Under the pieces are notes generated by a model. That model was not told the origin of the DNA. It saw only the letters and a list, made by a program, of their open reading frames with translations, and made no database searches. A stretch of DNA of 64,000 nt from DATCJA01 sp963814955 (lineage in GTDB: Bacteria > Acidobacteriota > Vicinamibacteria > Vicinamibacterales > UBA2999). Shown here in pieces: positions 1 to 7,632 of this stretch. The position numbers and the translations under genes are program-made. Every line of letters begins with the position of its first letter. Positions within the stretch are counted from its first letter, which is position 1. The stretch is from NCBI GenBank assembly GCA_963814955.1, contig CAWFEX010000004.1, positions 744,001 to 808,000 of the forward strand. The letters are read 5' to 3'.

Positions 1-607
1 TCGCATCCGCCGTCTGCGGCAATCGATCGCGTGGTGGTAGCGGTTGACCCGACTCCGGCACGAATCGTACAGCTCTCGCTGCTGGTACGTCCGCTTCCAT
101 CTCCAGAGCAGCTGTCCACGCTCACGGCACGCCTTGCTGCCTTGATGGGGGAGGACCGCTGTGGATCACCCGTCGTCGTTGATACGTGGCAGCCGGGGGC
201 ATTTGCGATGAAGCCGTTTAATCCGGGATTCGGCGAGCCCGCAGAATCCGGCGGAGCCCGGATCCCCGATCGTGGCGCTCCGCCGTTTCCGTATTCCGGT
301 TCTCGTCCGTGTCCGCGTCGAACACGACAAACCGGTGCACGTGACGTTCGATAGGTCTGGCGCTTTGTTCGGATCCCGGATCCCGGATCCCGGATCCCGG
401 ATCGGAGGCCGTGTGGAGAGATGCGCGGGCCCCTGGCGGACTTCTGGCGGATGGTGGACCGGCAGGCCATCCTCCGTGCCTCCGCGGCGCTCGGAAAGCG
501 ACTGGGACCGCGACGAATGGGACGTAACGCTCAGCGATGGCGCCACGTACCGAGTGTTCCGCCAACGTGCCACCGCGGCGTGGTTTCTCGAGGGGATTGT
601 TGATTAG
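1..607 (+). CDS. imuB: ImuB, Y-family polymerase-like mutasome subunit (3' part, frameshifted)
   Basis: This is the C-terminal part of ImuB, the catalytically inactive Y-family polymerase relative that recruits DnaE2 to the sliding clamp during SOS mutagenesis. The 5' end lies outside the window. Reading frame 1 gives the conserved stretch GSPVVVDTWQPGAF then MKPF. From about base 240 the homologous sequence continues in frame 2 (ALRRFRIPV, then GPWRTSGGWW, WDRDEWDV and a C-terminal WFLEGIVD), so a one-base shift lies between about 212 and 245. The GPWR and YRVF..A..WFLEG motifs are typical of ImuB C-termini. A run of ggatcccggatccc repeats (about 369-400) is translated between the two parts. 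Its position directly before dnaE2 is the usual imuB-dnaE2 order. Family assignment is firm; whether the shift is real is unknown. Confidence 0.85.
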
Positions 608-618
608 CAGGCAATACG

Positions 619-651
619 CGGTACCCACCACCTACCACCTACCACCTGCGA
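619..651. repeat. CTACCACC-type short repeat between imuB and dnaE2
   Basis: Three copies of a (c)accacctac unit lie between the imuB stop and the dnaE2 start. The same unit recurs at 911-945 inside dnaE2, where it forms the right arm of an inverted repeat. The 50-base gap between the two genes holds nothing else recognisable. Confidence 0.7.
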
Positions 652-657
652 CCAACC

Positions 658-3600
658 GTGTATATCGAGCTTCATTGCGCTTCCGCATTCAGTTTTCTTC
701 GGGGTGCGTCGCTGCCCGAAACGTTGATCGAACGTGCCGCCGCGCTTGGATATTCCGCGCTTGCTCTCCTCGACGCCGATGGCGTCTATGGCGCCCCGCG
801 GTTCCACAAGGCGGCGCAGCAGGCCGGGCTCAAAGCAATCATCGGCGCCGAGCTGACAATCAGTAGGCAACGGGCAGCAGGCAGTAGGCAGAACGAAATT
901 CCGCACTCACTGCCTACCGCCTACCACCTACCACCTACTACCTGGTCCCTGCCCGTGCTCGTGGAAACCCAGGAAGGCTACCGGAATCTGTGCCGGCTGA
1001 TCACCCGCATGAAGATGCGTGCGAACCAACCACGTGGCAAAAGCGAGGGCGCACTGACGCTCGAGGAGCTGGATGGCGCGACCGCCGGGCTGGTGGCGCT
1101 TGGCGGGCCGTGCGCTTCTCGATACCGGTCGTCACGGCGTTGGCGGCCTGCTCGATTGTCTGGTGGGCGTGTTCGGGCGGCACAACGTCTATGTCGAAAT
1201 CCAGCGTCATTTGCTTCGCGACGAGGAGGCAGCCAACGTCGCGCTCGACGCGCTGGCGCGGGCATATCGCGTTCCGGTGGTAGCCACCAACGGCGTCCGC
1301 TTTGCGCAGCCTGCGGATCGACCGCTGTTCGACGTGCTGACGTGCGTGCGCCATCGGACGACGCTCGACAGTGCCGGCCGGCTGCTGGCCCGTAATGCGG
1401 AGCGGTATCTGAAATCACCGGAATCGATGGCGCAGCTGTTTGCGGACCGGCCCGACGCCGTCGCGACTGCCGTCTCCCTGGCCGAACGTCTCCAGTACAC
1501 GATGGCCGATCTCGGGTACCGGTTTCCGAAGTATCCCGTGCCCGCCGGCGAGACCGAGATGTCGTTCCTGCGGCACATTACCGAAGCGGGCGCCCACGGC
1601 CGGTATCGGCCCTACCACGACAAGGCACGCGCCCAGATTGCCCGCGAGCTCGATCTCATCGACAAGCTCGATCTGGCCGGCTATTTCCTGATCGTGTGGG
1701 ACATCGTCAATTACGCGCGGCAGCAGGACATTCTGGTGCAGGGGCGCGGGTCGGCCGCCAACAGTGCCGTGTGCTACAGCCTGGGCATTACTGCCGTCGA
1801 TCCAATCGCGATGGACCTGTTGTTCGAGCGGTTCCTCTCCGAAGAACGCGGCGAGTGGCCCGACATCGATCTCGATCTTCCCAGCGGCGATCGTCGGGAG
1901 CGCGTCATCCAGCATGTGTACCAGAAATACGGCCGGCTGGGCGCGGCGATGACCGCCAACGTGATCACCTATCGCAACCGGAGCGCCGCCCGCGAAGTCG
2001 GCAAGGCGCTCTCATTGAATGACGATGCGATCGATCGGCTGGCCAAGGTGATGAATCATTTCGAGTTCACGGATCCGAACGAGACGCTCGGCCGGAACCT
2101 CGAATCCGTCGGCTTGTCGCTCGACATGCCGCGCATGCGGACGTTCGCGGAACTGTGGATGCGCGTTCAGGATTTGCCGCGGCACCTCGGGCAGCATTCA
2201 GGCGGGATGGTGATTTGCCAGGGCGAGCTCGACGCGGTCGTGCCGCTCGAGCCGGCCACGATGCCAGGCCGCGTCGTCGTGCAATGGGACAAGGACGACT
2301 GCGCCGAGATGGGCATTGTGAAAGTGGACCTGCTCGGGCTCGGCATGATGGCGGTGCTGCAGGACGCCATTCAGTTGGTGAATACAGCAGGGGAGAGGGG
2401 GAAGGGGACAGGGGGAAGTTATCCCTGCTCCGGTCGTTCTTCCCCCTTCCCCCTTCCCCCTTCCCCTTTCGATCTCGCCCATCTTCCCCCCGACGACCCG
2501 GCGGTGTACGACCTGCTGCAGAAGGCCGACACGATTGGCGTCTTCCAGGTGGAATCGCGCGCGCAGATGGCCACGCTGCCGCGTTTGAAGCCGGCGTGTT
2601 TCTACGATCTCGTCGTCGAGGTGGCGATCATCCGCCCGGGGCCGATCGTGGGCGACATGGTGCATCCATATCTGAACCGCCGGGCAGGACGCGAGCCGGT
2701 GGTGCCGCTCCATCCATCGCTCGAACCCGTGCTGGCGCGCACACTCGGGGTGCCGCTCTTTCAGGAGCAGTTACTGCGGATGGCGATGGTGGCTGCGGGC
2801 TTTACCGGCGGCCAGGCCGAGGAACTGCGCCGGGCCATGGGATTCAAGCGGTCTGAAAAGCGGATGAAACAGATCGAGGTGCAGCTGCGCGACGGAATGG
2901 CGAAAAAGGGGATTACCGGCGAAACCGCGGAACGCATCATCACGTCCATCACATCGTTTGCGCTGTACGGTTTTCCAGAATCACACGCCGCCAGCTTTGC
3001 GTTGCTGGCCTACGCGAGCGCGTATCTCAAGGTGCACTACCCGGCGGCGTTCTACACGGCGCTTCTCAATAATCAGCCGATGGGTTTTTATCACCCCGCT
3101 TCGCTCGTGAAGGACGCCCAGCGCCGGGGTGTGCGGTTTCACCCGATTGACGTGCAGCAGTCGGAATGGCTTTGTCGCATCGAAGAAGACGGCGCCATTC
3201 GCCTCGGGCTCATGTACGTGAACGGATTGCGCAAGGAAGTAGGCCAGGTAATGGCGGCGTTTGAAAAATCGTACGGAGTGTCCGGCTTCAGCCGGACTGA
3301 GCACCGGACCGACAACCGGACCGAATGTCCGAAATGCGGCTCCGACGACGGCTCGATGATCGAGACGGTTCGAGACGGGACGTTCTTCTGCAACACCTGC
3401 GCGCACGAGTGGAGTGTGCCAGTGCAGTCCGCTGGCCGCTTCGCCTCGATTGAAGATCTCGTGCGCCGCACCGGTCTGCGGCGTGACGAGCTGATGACCC
3501 TGGCCGACATCGGCGCGCTGAATGCGTTCACCAACGAGCGTCGCAGCGCTTTGTGGCAGGTGGAACGGGCCGTGCGGCCGTCGGGCGAGTTGTTCGAGGA

Positions 3601-4045
3601 AGAAGGGGGAAGCGAGTCTCCTCTTCCGCTGATGAACGACGACGAGCGTCTTCGGGCCGACTACGCCGGCACCAGCCTGACGATTGGTCCGCATCCGATG
3701 GCGTTGCGCCGTGAGGAGATGGCGATGCGTGGCGTGCTGCGCGCCTCGGATCTGCCGCAGGCGCGCGACGGGCGCCGTGTGCGCGTTGCCGGCATGGTCA
3801 TCACCCGCCAGCGTCCCGGCACTGCGAAGGGATTTGTCTTTCTGACGCTCGAGGACGAAACCGGGGTCACCAATGTCATCGTGCGGCCGGACCTGTTCGA
3901 CCGCGCGCGGATGGTCGTCATTGGTCAGCCGTTTCTGCTCGTCGAGGGCGTGCTGCAGCATCAGGACGGCGTGATGTCCGTCAGGGCCGAGCGCCTGCAG
4001 GGCATCAACGTGGGAGCGTCAGTCGATGCGCACGATTTCTACTAA
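658..4045 (+). CDS. dnaE2: Error-prone DNA polymerase III alpha subunit DnaE2 (one frameshift)
   Basis: DnaE2 is the C-family polymerase of the ImuA-ImuB-DnaE2 mutasome and carries out translesion synthesis. A GTG start opens a PHP domain (YIELHCASAFSFLRGAS). The palm follows with GRGSAANSAV and the catalytic PDIDLDLP motif near 1858-1880, then the fingers region, HhH region and a C-terminal OB-fold (VRVAGMVITRQRPG). The frame changes once near 1100-1106: GLVALGG reads in frame 1 and GRALLDTGRHG in frame 2, and removing one G of a GGG run joins them. Three repeat-derived segments are translated in frame (861-945, 2390-2470, 3277-3297), and a four-cysteine zinc-ribbon-like segment sits at 3325-3411. 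About 1,129 residues, slightly longer than usual because of these insertions. Identity is firm; the activity of this version cannot be judged. Confidence 0.93.
861..945. repeat. Inverted repeat inserted in frame in the DnaE2 PHP domain
   Basis: The left arm holds cagtaggca and gcagtaggcag (861-891). The right arm holds ctgcctacc and three cctacc units (910-945), roughly the reverse complement. It is translated without a stop between AELTI and LPVLVET, which are contiguous in the family. Confidence 0.75.
2390..2470. repeat. Polypurine/polypyrimidine hairpin inserted in frame in dnaE2
   Basis: A G/A-rich arm (2390-2418, gggga and gggggaag units) is followed by a spacer of about 20 bases and a C/T-rich arm (2440-2470, cccccttccccc units). 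The arms are nearly complementary. The element is read through as a Gly/Ser/Pro-rich segment ahead of the conserved DPAVYDLLQKADTIGVFQ of DnaE2. Confidence 0.8.
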
Positions 4046-4141
4046 ATGCCCATCGATACCGGCCACTTGCGTATAGTTCCGTCGGAATCTCGGTTAAGGT
4101 AGTGTGCCTCGGCCATTTCAACATCGCGAAAGGGAAGAATC
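4046..4141. other. Intergenic gap with possible promoter for the 4142 gene
   Basis: This 96-base gap holds a tatagt hexamer at about 4072-4077 that could be a -10 element, and a clear ribosome site (gaaaggga) about 6 bases before the ATG at 4142. No convincing -35 was found. Confidence 0.3.
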
Positions 4142-4894
4142 ATGGATTCGGACTCCGATCGCACCGAGCCATTGCAGTTCGAGACTGCCATTCCCCGTGA
4201 CGTCCCGACAGAACAAGGCACCGCCGCAGCCGCAGGCGTCATGTGCGCCGCGTGTCAACGCACGATTGCCGACCAGTATTTCGACGTAAACGGCCAGCCG
4301 GTGTGTGAATCGTGCCGCGAGCAGATCGCGCAACACGCCGAGACGCCGCGTGGATGGGGCGTGTTCGGACGCACGGCGCTTTTCGGCGTCGCCGCCGCCA
4401 TCCTGGGCGCGATCCTCTATTACGCAGTCGTCGCCATCACCAACTTCGAGATTGGCATTGTTGCCATTGCGATCGGCTACATGGTGGGCTACGCGGTCCG
4501 CAAAGGTGCTCGCGGCCGGGGCGGACGCCGCTTTCAAGTGCTGGCGCTCTTGCTCACCTATTGGGCTGTGGGACTGGCCTACACGCCGCTCGCTTTCCAG
4601 AGCATGACCGAAGGGCCGCAGGAGGCGACGACCACTCCTGGCGCGCCAGCGTCAGAACCGCAAAGCGCCACCGATGCCTCCGATGAACCCAATCCCGGGC
4701 TCGTTGTGCTGGTTCTTCTCGCCCTGTCGCTGGCGCTGCCGGTGCTCTCGGTCATCGGTTCGATGCCGGGTGGCCTCATCAGCGCCGCCATCATCGCATT
4801 CGGCATGCACCAGGCTTGGCGGATGACTGGTGCTCTGCAGGTGCAGATCACCGGGCCGTATCGAATTGCCGCCGAGCGGGCTGCGCTGACTTGA
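4142..4894 (+). CDS. Membrane protein with N-terminal zinc ribbon
   Basis: No named family is recognised. Residues about 38-60 carry CAACQRTI...PVCESC, a two-pair cysteine treble-clef or LIM-like zinc-binding motif. It is followed by hydrophobic segments near residues 75-105, 130-150, 180-200 and 205-225, so this is probably a four-helix inner-membrane protein with a cytoplasmic zinc ribbon. A Pro/Ala/Thr-rich linker lies near residues 155-180. The ATG at 4142 has a good Shine-Dalgarno sequence (gaaaggga). The stop overlaps the next start (TTGA), so the gene is translationally coupled to the site-2 protease. The shared zinc-ribbon-plus-membrane design suggests the two work together, which is an inference. 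Confidence 0.75.
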   Translation: MDSDSDRTEPLQFETAIPRDVPTEQGTAAAAGVMCAACQRTIADQYFDVNGQPVCESCREQIAQHAETPRGWGVFGRTALFGVAAAILGAILYYAVVAITNFEIGIVAIAIGYMVGYAVRKGARGRGGRRFQVLALLLTYWAVGLAYTPLAFQSMTEGPQEATTTPGAPASEPQSATDASDEPNPGLVVLVLLALSLALPVLSVIGSMPGGLISAAIIAFGMHQAWRMTGALQVQITGPYRIAAERAALT

Positions 4895-5910
4895 GCACTC
4901 CGACGATCGCCTCGAGCCCGCCCGGTCCCTCGCGCGTTTGCGGCCGTTGCGCGACCGAAATGTCGGCAGTCGCCCTCGCGTGTCCGGCGTGTTCGGCGCT
5001 GGTGCACCGCGATCGGTTGGAGGAGCTCGCCAGGCTGGCAACCGCGGCCGTGGCGAGAGGCGACCGCGTCACTGCCCGCGCCCTCTGGCAGGAAGCCCGC
5101 GATCTCGTGCCCGGCCGATCGGAGCAGTATCAGCAAATCAGCACGCGTCTGACTGCGCTGGTCGACGAAGAGTCGCCGCAGCAGCCGACCGCGACCGGCA
5201 ACCGACAGAAGACATGGTGGACGCGCGGGCTCAGTGCGGCCGCCGCCGTGGCGCTGCTGTTTGCCGGGAAATTCAAGTTCCTCTTGCTTGGCCTCAGCAA
5301 GCTCAGCACTTTCGTCTCGATGTTCGGCTTCATCGCGGTGTACTGGTCGATCTACGGCTGGCCGCTCGCTGTCGGCCTGGCCACTTCGATTTATGTTCAC
5401 GAGATGGGTCATGTGGCGATGCTGCGGCGACTGGGTATCCAGGCGGGCGCGCCATTGTTCATTCCCGGCGTCGGCGCCCTCGTCATGCTGAAGGAACACA
5501 TCACCGATCCAGTGGTCGATGCGCGCGTCGGCCTCGCCGGTCCCGTGTGGGGGCTTGGCGCCGCGGCCGCCGCCTGGCTGGTGTACCTGGTCACGGGAGC
5601 CGGAATCTGGCTGGCGATCGCGGAGCTCACGGGCTTCCTGAATCTGTTCAACCTCATTCCGATCTGGCAGCTCGATGGTGCGCGTGGATTTCATGCCCTT
5701 GCGCGGCAGGAACGCTTCATCCTGTTGGCCGTGATTGCCGGGGCGCTCTGGGCGAGCGGTGTCGGCGTTCTGTGGCTTGTCGGTGCCGTCGCCCTGTTTC
5801 GAACGATACGAGACGAGGCCGCCGGTCCTGGCCATCAGCCCACACTCATCACATTTGCCGGACTCGTCCTCGCCCTGACGTGGTTTGCACGGTCAGTAGT
5901 CGATTCCTGA
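4891..5910 (+). CDS. Site-2 protease family (M50) membrane metalloprotease
   Basis: Intramembrane zinc metalloproteases of this family cleave transmembrane substrates such as anti-sigma factors. The N-terminus has a small zinc ribbon (CGRCATE...CPACSALV) and a short helical TPR-like stretch. A transmembrane core follows with the catalytic HEMGH motif in a helix (codons near 5398-5412), and the second metal-site motif appears as LDGARGFHAL near 5670. Several further membrane helices follow. The best start is the TTG at 4891, which overlaps the TGA of the preceding gene; an earlier in-frame ATG (4816) would lie deep inside that gene. Substrate unknown. Family assignment is firm from the two motifs and the topology. 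Confidence 0.88.
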   Translation: MSTPTIASSPPGPSRVCGRCATEMSAVALACPACSALVHRDRLEELARLATAAVARGDRVTARALWQEARDLVPGRSEQYQQISTRLTALVDEESPQQPTATGNRQKTWWTRGLSAAAAVALLFAGKFKFLLLGLSKLSTFVSMFGFIAVYWSIYGWPLAVGLATSIYVHEMGHVAMLRRLGIQAGAPLFIPGVGALVMLKEHITDPVVDARVGLAGPVWGLGAAAAAWLVYLVTGAGIWLAIAELTGFLNLFNLIPIWQLDGARGFHALARQERFILLAVIAGALWASGVGVLWLVGAVALFRTIRDEAAGPGHQPTLITFAGLVLALTWFARSVVDS

Positions 5911-5958
5911 CGACCACCACCTCGACGTATCCCGCAGGAACCACCAGCGTCGACCGAC

Positions 5959-6831
5959 GTGCCTCGACTCCTTCTTCTCATCGCCGTCGTCATATGGGGC
6001 TGGACGTTCGTGGCCACGAAGATTCTGGTTGCGGAAATCGGGCCGATTGAGATCTTCGCGTTGCGATTGGCGATCGGCGTGCCTTTCCTGGGCGGCGTTC
6101 TCCTGGTCAGGCGCGTGCCGCTGACGTTTGCGCGTGCCGATGCCGCACCGCTCCTGTTCGGTGGCGCAATCTTCACAATGCACTTTCTCATCCAGGTGGC
6201 GGGGCTCGTGACGACGACCGCGACCAATACCGCGTGGATCATCACCGTTTCGCCGCTTGCCCTTGCCGTCCTCTCGTTCGTCTTCCTCCGCGAGCGAATC
6301 GGCTGGAGTGGCGCGGCGGGCATTGCCGTGGCGACGACAGGCATTCTCATTCTCGTGTCGCGGGGACGTCTCACCGATTTGCAATGGCTGCAGAGCACCG
6401 GCGACTGGCTGGTGCTCATTTCAGCCCATACCTGGGCGATCTATACGGTGGTAACGCGCGATCTTCTCCGCCGGCGCCATCCATTGGCAGTTGCCTTCGG
6501 CGTCCTCTTCGTCGCCGCGGCGTTCATGGCCATCCTGTTCACGATATTCGGGGATCTCTCGCGGATCCGTTCCCTGTCGCCGCGCGGTATCGTGGCGCTT
6601 CTGTACCTGGCGATCCCGGGCCTGGCGCTCGGGCAGTGGTTCTGGCAGGAGGGAGTTGCCAAACTTGGCGCGACGCGTGCCGGCCTCTATCTCTACCTGG
6701 AACCGCTTGCGACGCTGATGCTCGCCCTTCCGATCCTCAATGAACCGTTCGGTCCATCGGTCGCCCTTGGCGGCGGGCTCGTGCTTGCCGGCGTGTACGT
6801 GGGACAGCGGGAGACGCGACGGCAGAACTGA
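5959..6831 (+). CDS. EamA/DMT family transporter
   Basis: A ten-helix inner-membrane permease of the drug/metabolite transporter superfamily, 290 residues with two EamA repeats. The first begins at the N-terminus (VVIWGWTFVATKILVAEIGP). The second begins near residue 150 (LVLISAHTWAIYTVVTRDLL) and ends with YLEPLATLMLALPILNEP, a typical EamA ending. Helices are dense throughout. The start used is the GTG at 5959. Substrate cannot be predicted. It stands alone, 48 bases after the protease gene and on the same strand. Confidence 0.9.
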   Translation: MPRLLLLIAVVIWGWTFVATKILVAEIGPIEIFALRLAIGVPFLGGVLLVRRVPLTFARADAAPLLFGGAIFTMHFLIQVAGLVTTTATNTAWIITVSPLALAVLSFVFLRERIGWSGAAGIAVATTGILILVSRGRLTDLQWLQSTGDWLVLISAHTWAIYTVVTRDLLRRRHPLAVAFGVLFVAAAFMAILFTIFGDLSRIRSLSPRGIVALLYLAIPGLALGQWFWQEGVAKLGATRAGLYLYLEPLATLMLALPILNEPFGPSVALGGGLVLAGVYVGQRETRRQN

Positions 6832-6840
6832 TTTTAGAAC

Positions 6841-6870
6841 CGTCGACGAAGGCGGAAAGGACCCGCCCTA
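6841..6870. repeat. Fragment of the GGCGG...CCCGCCCTA repeat family
   Basis: The sequence gaaggcggaaaggacccgccctat closely matches gaaggcggaaggcccgccctacg at 41468-41490. It is one copy of the dispersed short palindrome family that recurs between genes in this window. Confidence 0.6.
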
Positions 6871-6888
6871 TCAAGTGGAGGATGCTTC

Positions 6889-7209
6889 ATGATTCTGACG
6901 ACAACACCCAGCATCGAAAACAAGACGATCAGCGCCTACCTCGGCATCGTGACCGGCGAGGCCATCGTCGGCGCCAATATCTTCCGCGACCTGTTTGCGA
7001 ACATCCGCGACATCGTAGGCGGACGTTCGGCCGCGTACGAGCGGGAACTCGAGCGCGCCAGGCAACTCGCACTGGACGATCTGAAGGAGTCCGCGCAGCG
7101 CGTGGGCGCCGACGCGGTGGTCGGCATCGACCTCGATTACGAAGTGCTCGGCTCCAACAATGGCATGTTGATGGTGAGCATCAGCGGAACGGCGGTGAAG
7201 CTCGGATGA
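6889..7209 (+). CDS. YbjQ/UPF0145 family protein
   Basis: A short soluble protein of 106 residues that covers the whole YbjQ fold. It has TTTPSIENKTISAYLGIVTGEAIVG at the start (conserved TG.A..G core), an IVGGRS..YE.EL..AR..AL.DL helix and the C-terminal GADAVVGIDLDYE and SGTAV strands. Members form pentameric rings and are often described as heavy-metal-binding, but their function is not settled. The ribosome site is strong (gtggagg, 7 bases before the ATG). It is 50 bases downstream of a repeat fragment and has no obvious operon partner. Confidence 0.9.
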   Translation: MILTTTPSIENKTISAYLGIVTGEAIVGANIFRDLFANIRDIVGGRSAAYERELERARQLALDDLKESAQRVGADAVVGIDLDYEVLGSNNGMLMVSISGTAVKLG

Positions 7210-7234
7210 TGTTTGAGCAGATCTGGAACGGCGG

Positions 7235-7525
7235 CTATGACCTGGGCGAGGTCTTGCTGAGGGTGACCAGTTGCGCGATGCGTCGCACAATCGCACTTGG
7301 TTGGGCCGTCCGCCGGATTGAATCGGCGGCAACCGCACTGTCAGAACCGCTATGAATCTTCAGCGGAGTGTCGTAACCGGCGTCGGTCACAACGAGGTCG
7401 ACGCCGCCATTGGACGCAGCAAGGTCGGTTGCCGAACCAGACACGGCAACACGTGCGCCCGATGACTCCAGGACGCTTTTCAGCGTGTCGGGTTCCGGCT
7501 CTTTCGCCACCAGCAGGATGCGCAC
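7235..7525 (-). CDS. Degenerate response-regulator receiver-like protein
   Basis: A small reading frame of about 96 codons. From a GTG it reads VRILLVAKEPEPDTLKSVLESSGARV and continues to VDLVVTDAG, which follows the beta1-alpha1 and beta3 pattern of a CheY-like receiver. The usual acidic pair after beta1 (DD or DE) is replaced by AKEPE, and the region after the putative phosphoacceptor Asp is short. No output domain follows. It lies about 107 bases downstream of the PQQ dehydrogenase gene on the same strand and may be a remnant. The start is uncertain because the frame stays open upstream without homology. Confidence 0.45.
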   Translation of the reverse strand: MRILLVAKEPEPDTLKSVLESSGARVAVSGSATDLAASNGGVDLVVTDAGYDTPLKIHSGSDSAVAADSIRRTAQPSAIVRRIAQLVTLSKTSPRS

Positions 7526-7632
7526 GCCATGGAGCAGCAGTGCGCCCGTGGACGAAGGCGGGATGCTCGCCTCGCGTGATTTGTCGACGAAGGCTATTGA
7601 TGAGCTGCTGTTGTGTCGTCGCCCACCCTCTT

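Noticed and set aside
166..631. Long antisense reading frames over the imuB end
   Set aside because: They read the complement of conserved ImuB sequence and include repeat-derived RDPGSGIRD strings. They are shadows of a high-GC gene.
4579..5835. 418-codon minus-strand frame opposite the site-2 protease
   Set aside because: It lacks any recognisable motif, is rich in Arg/Gly, and lies opposite a gene with clear HEMGH and LDG motifs.
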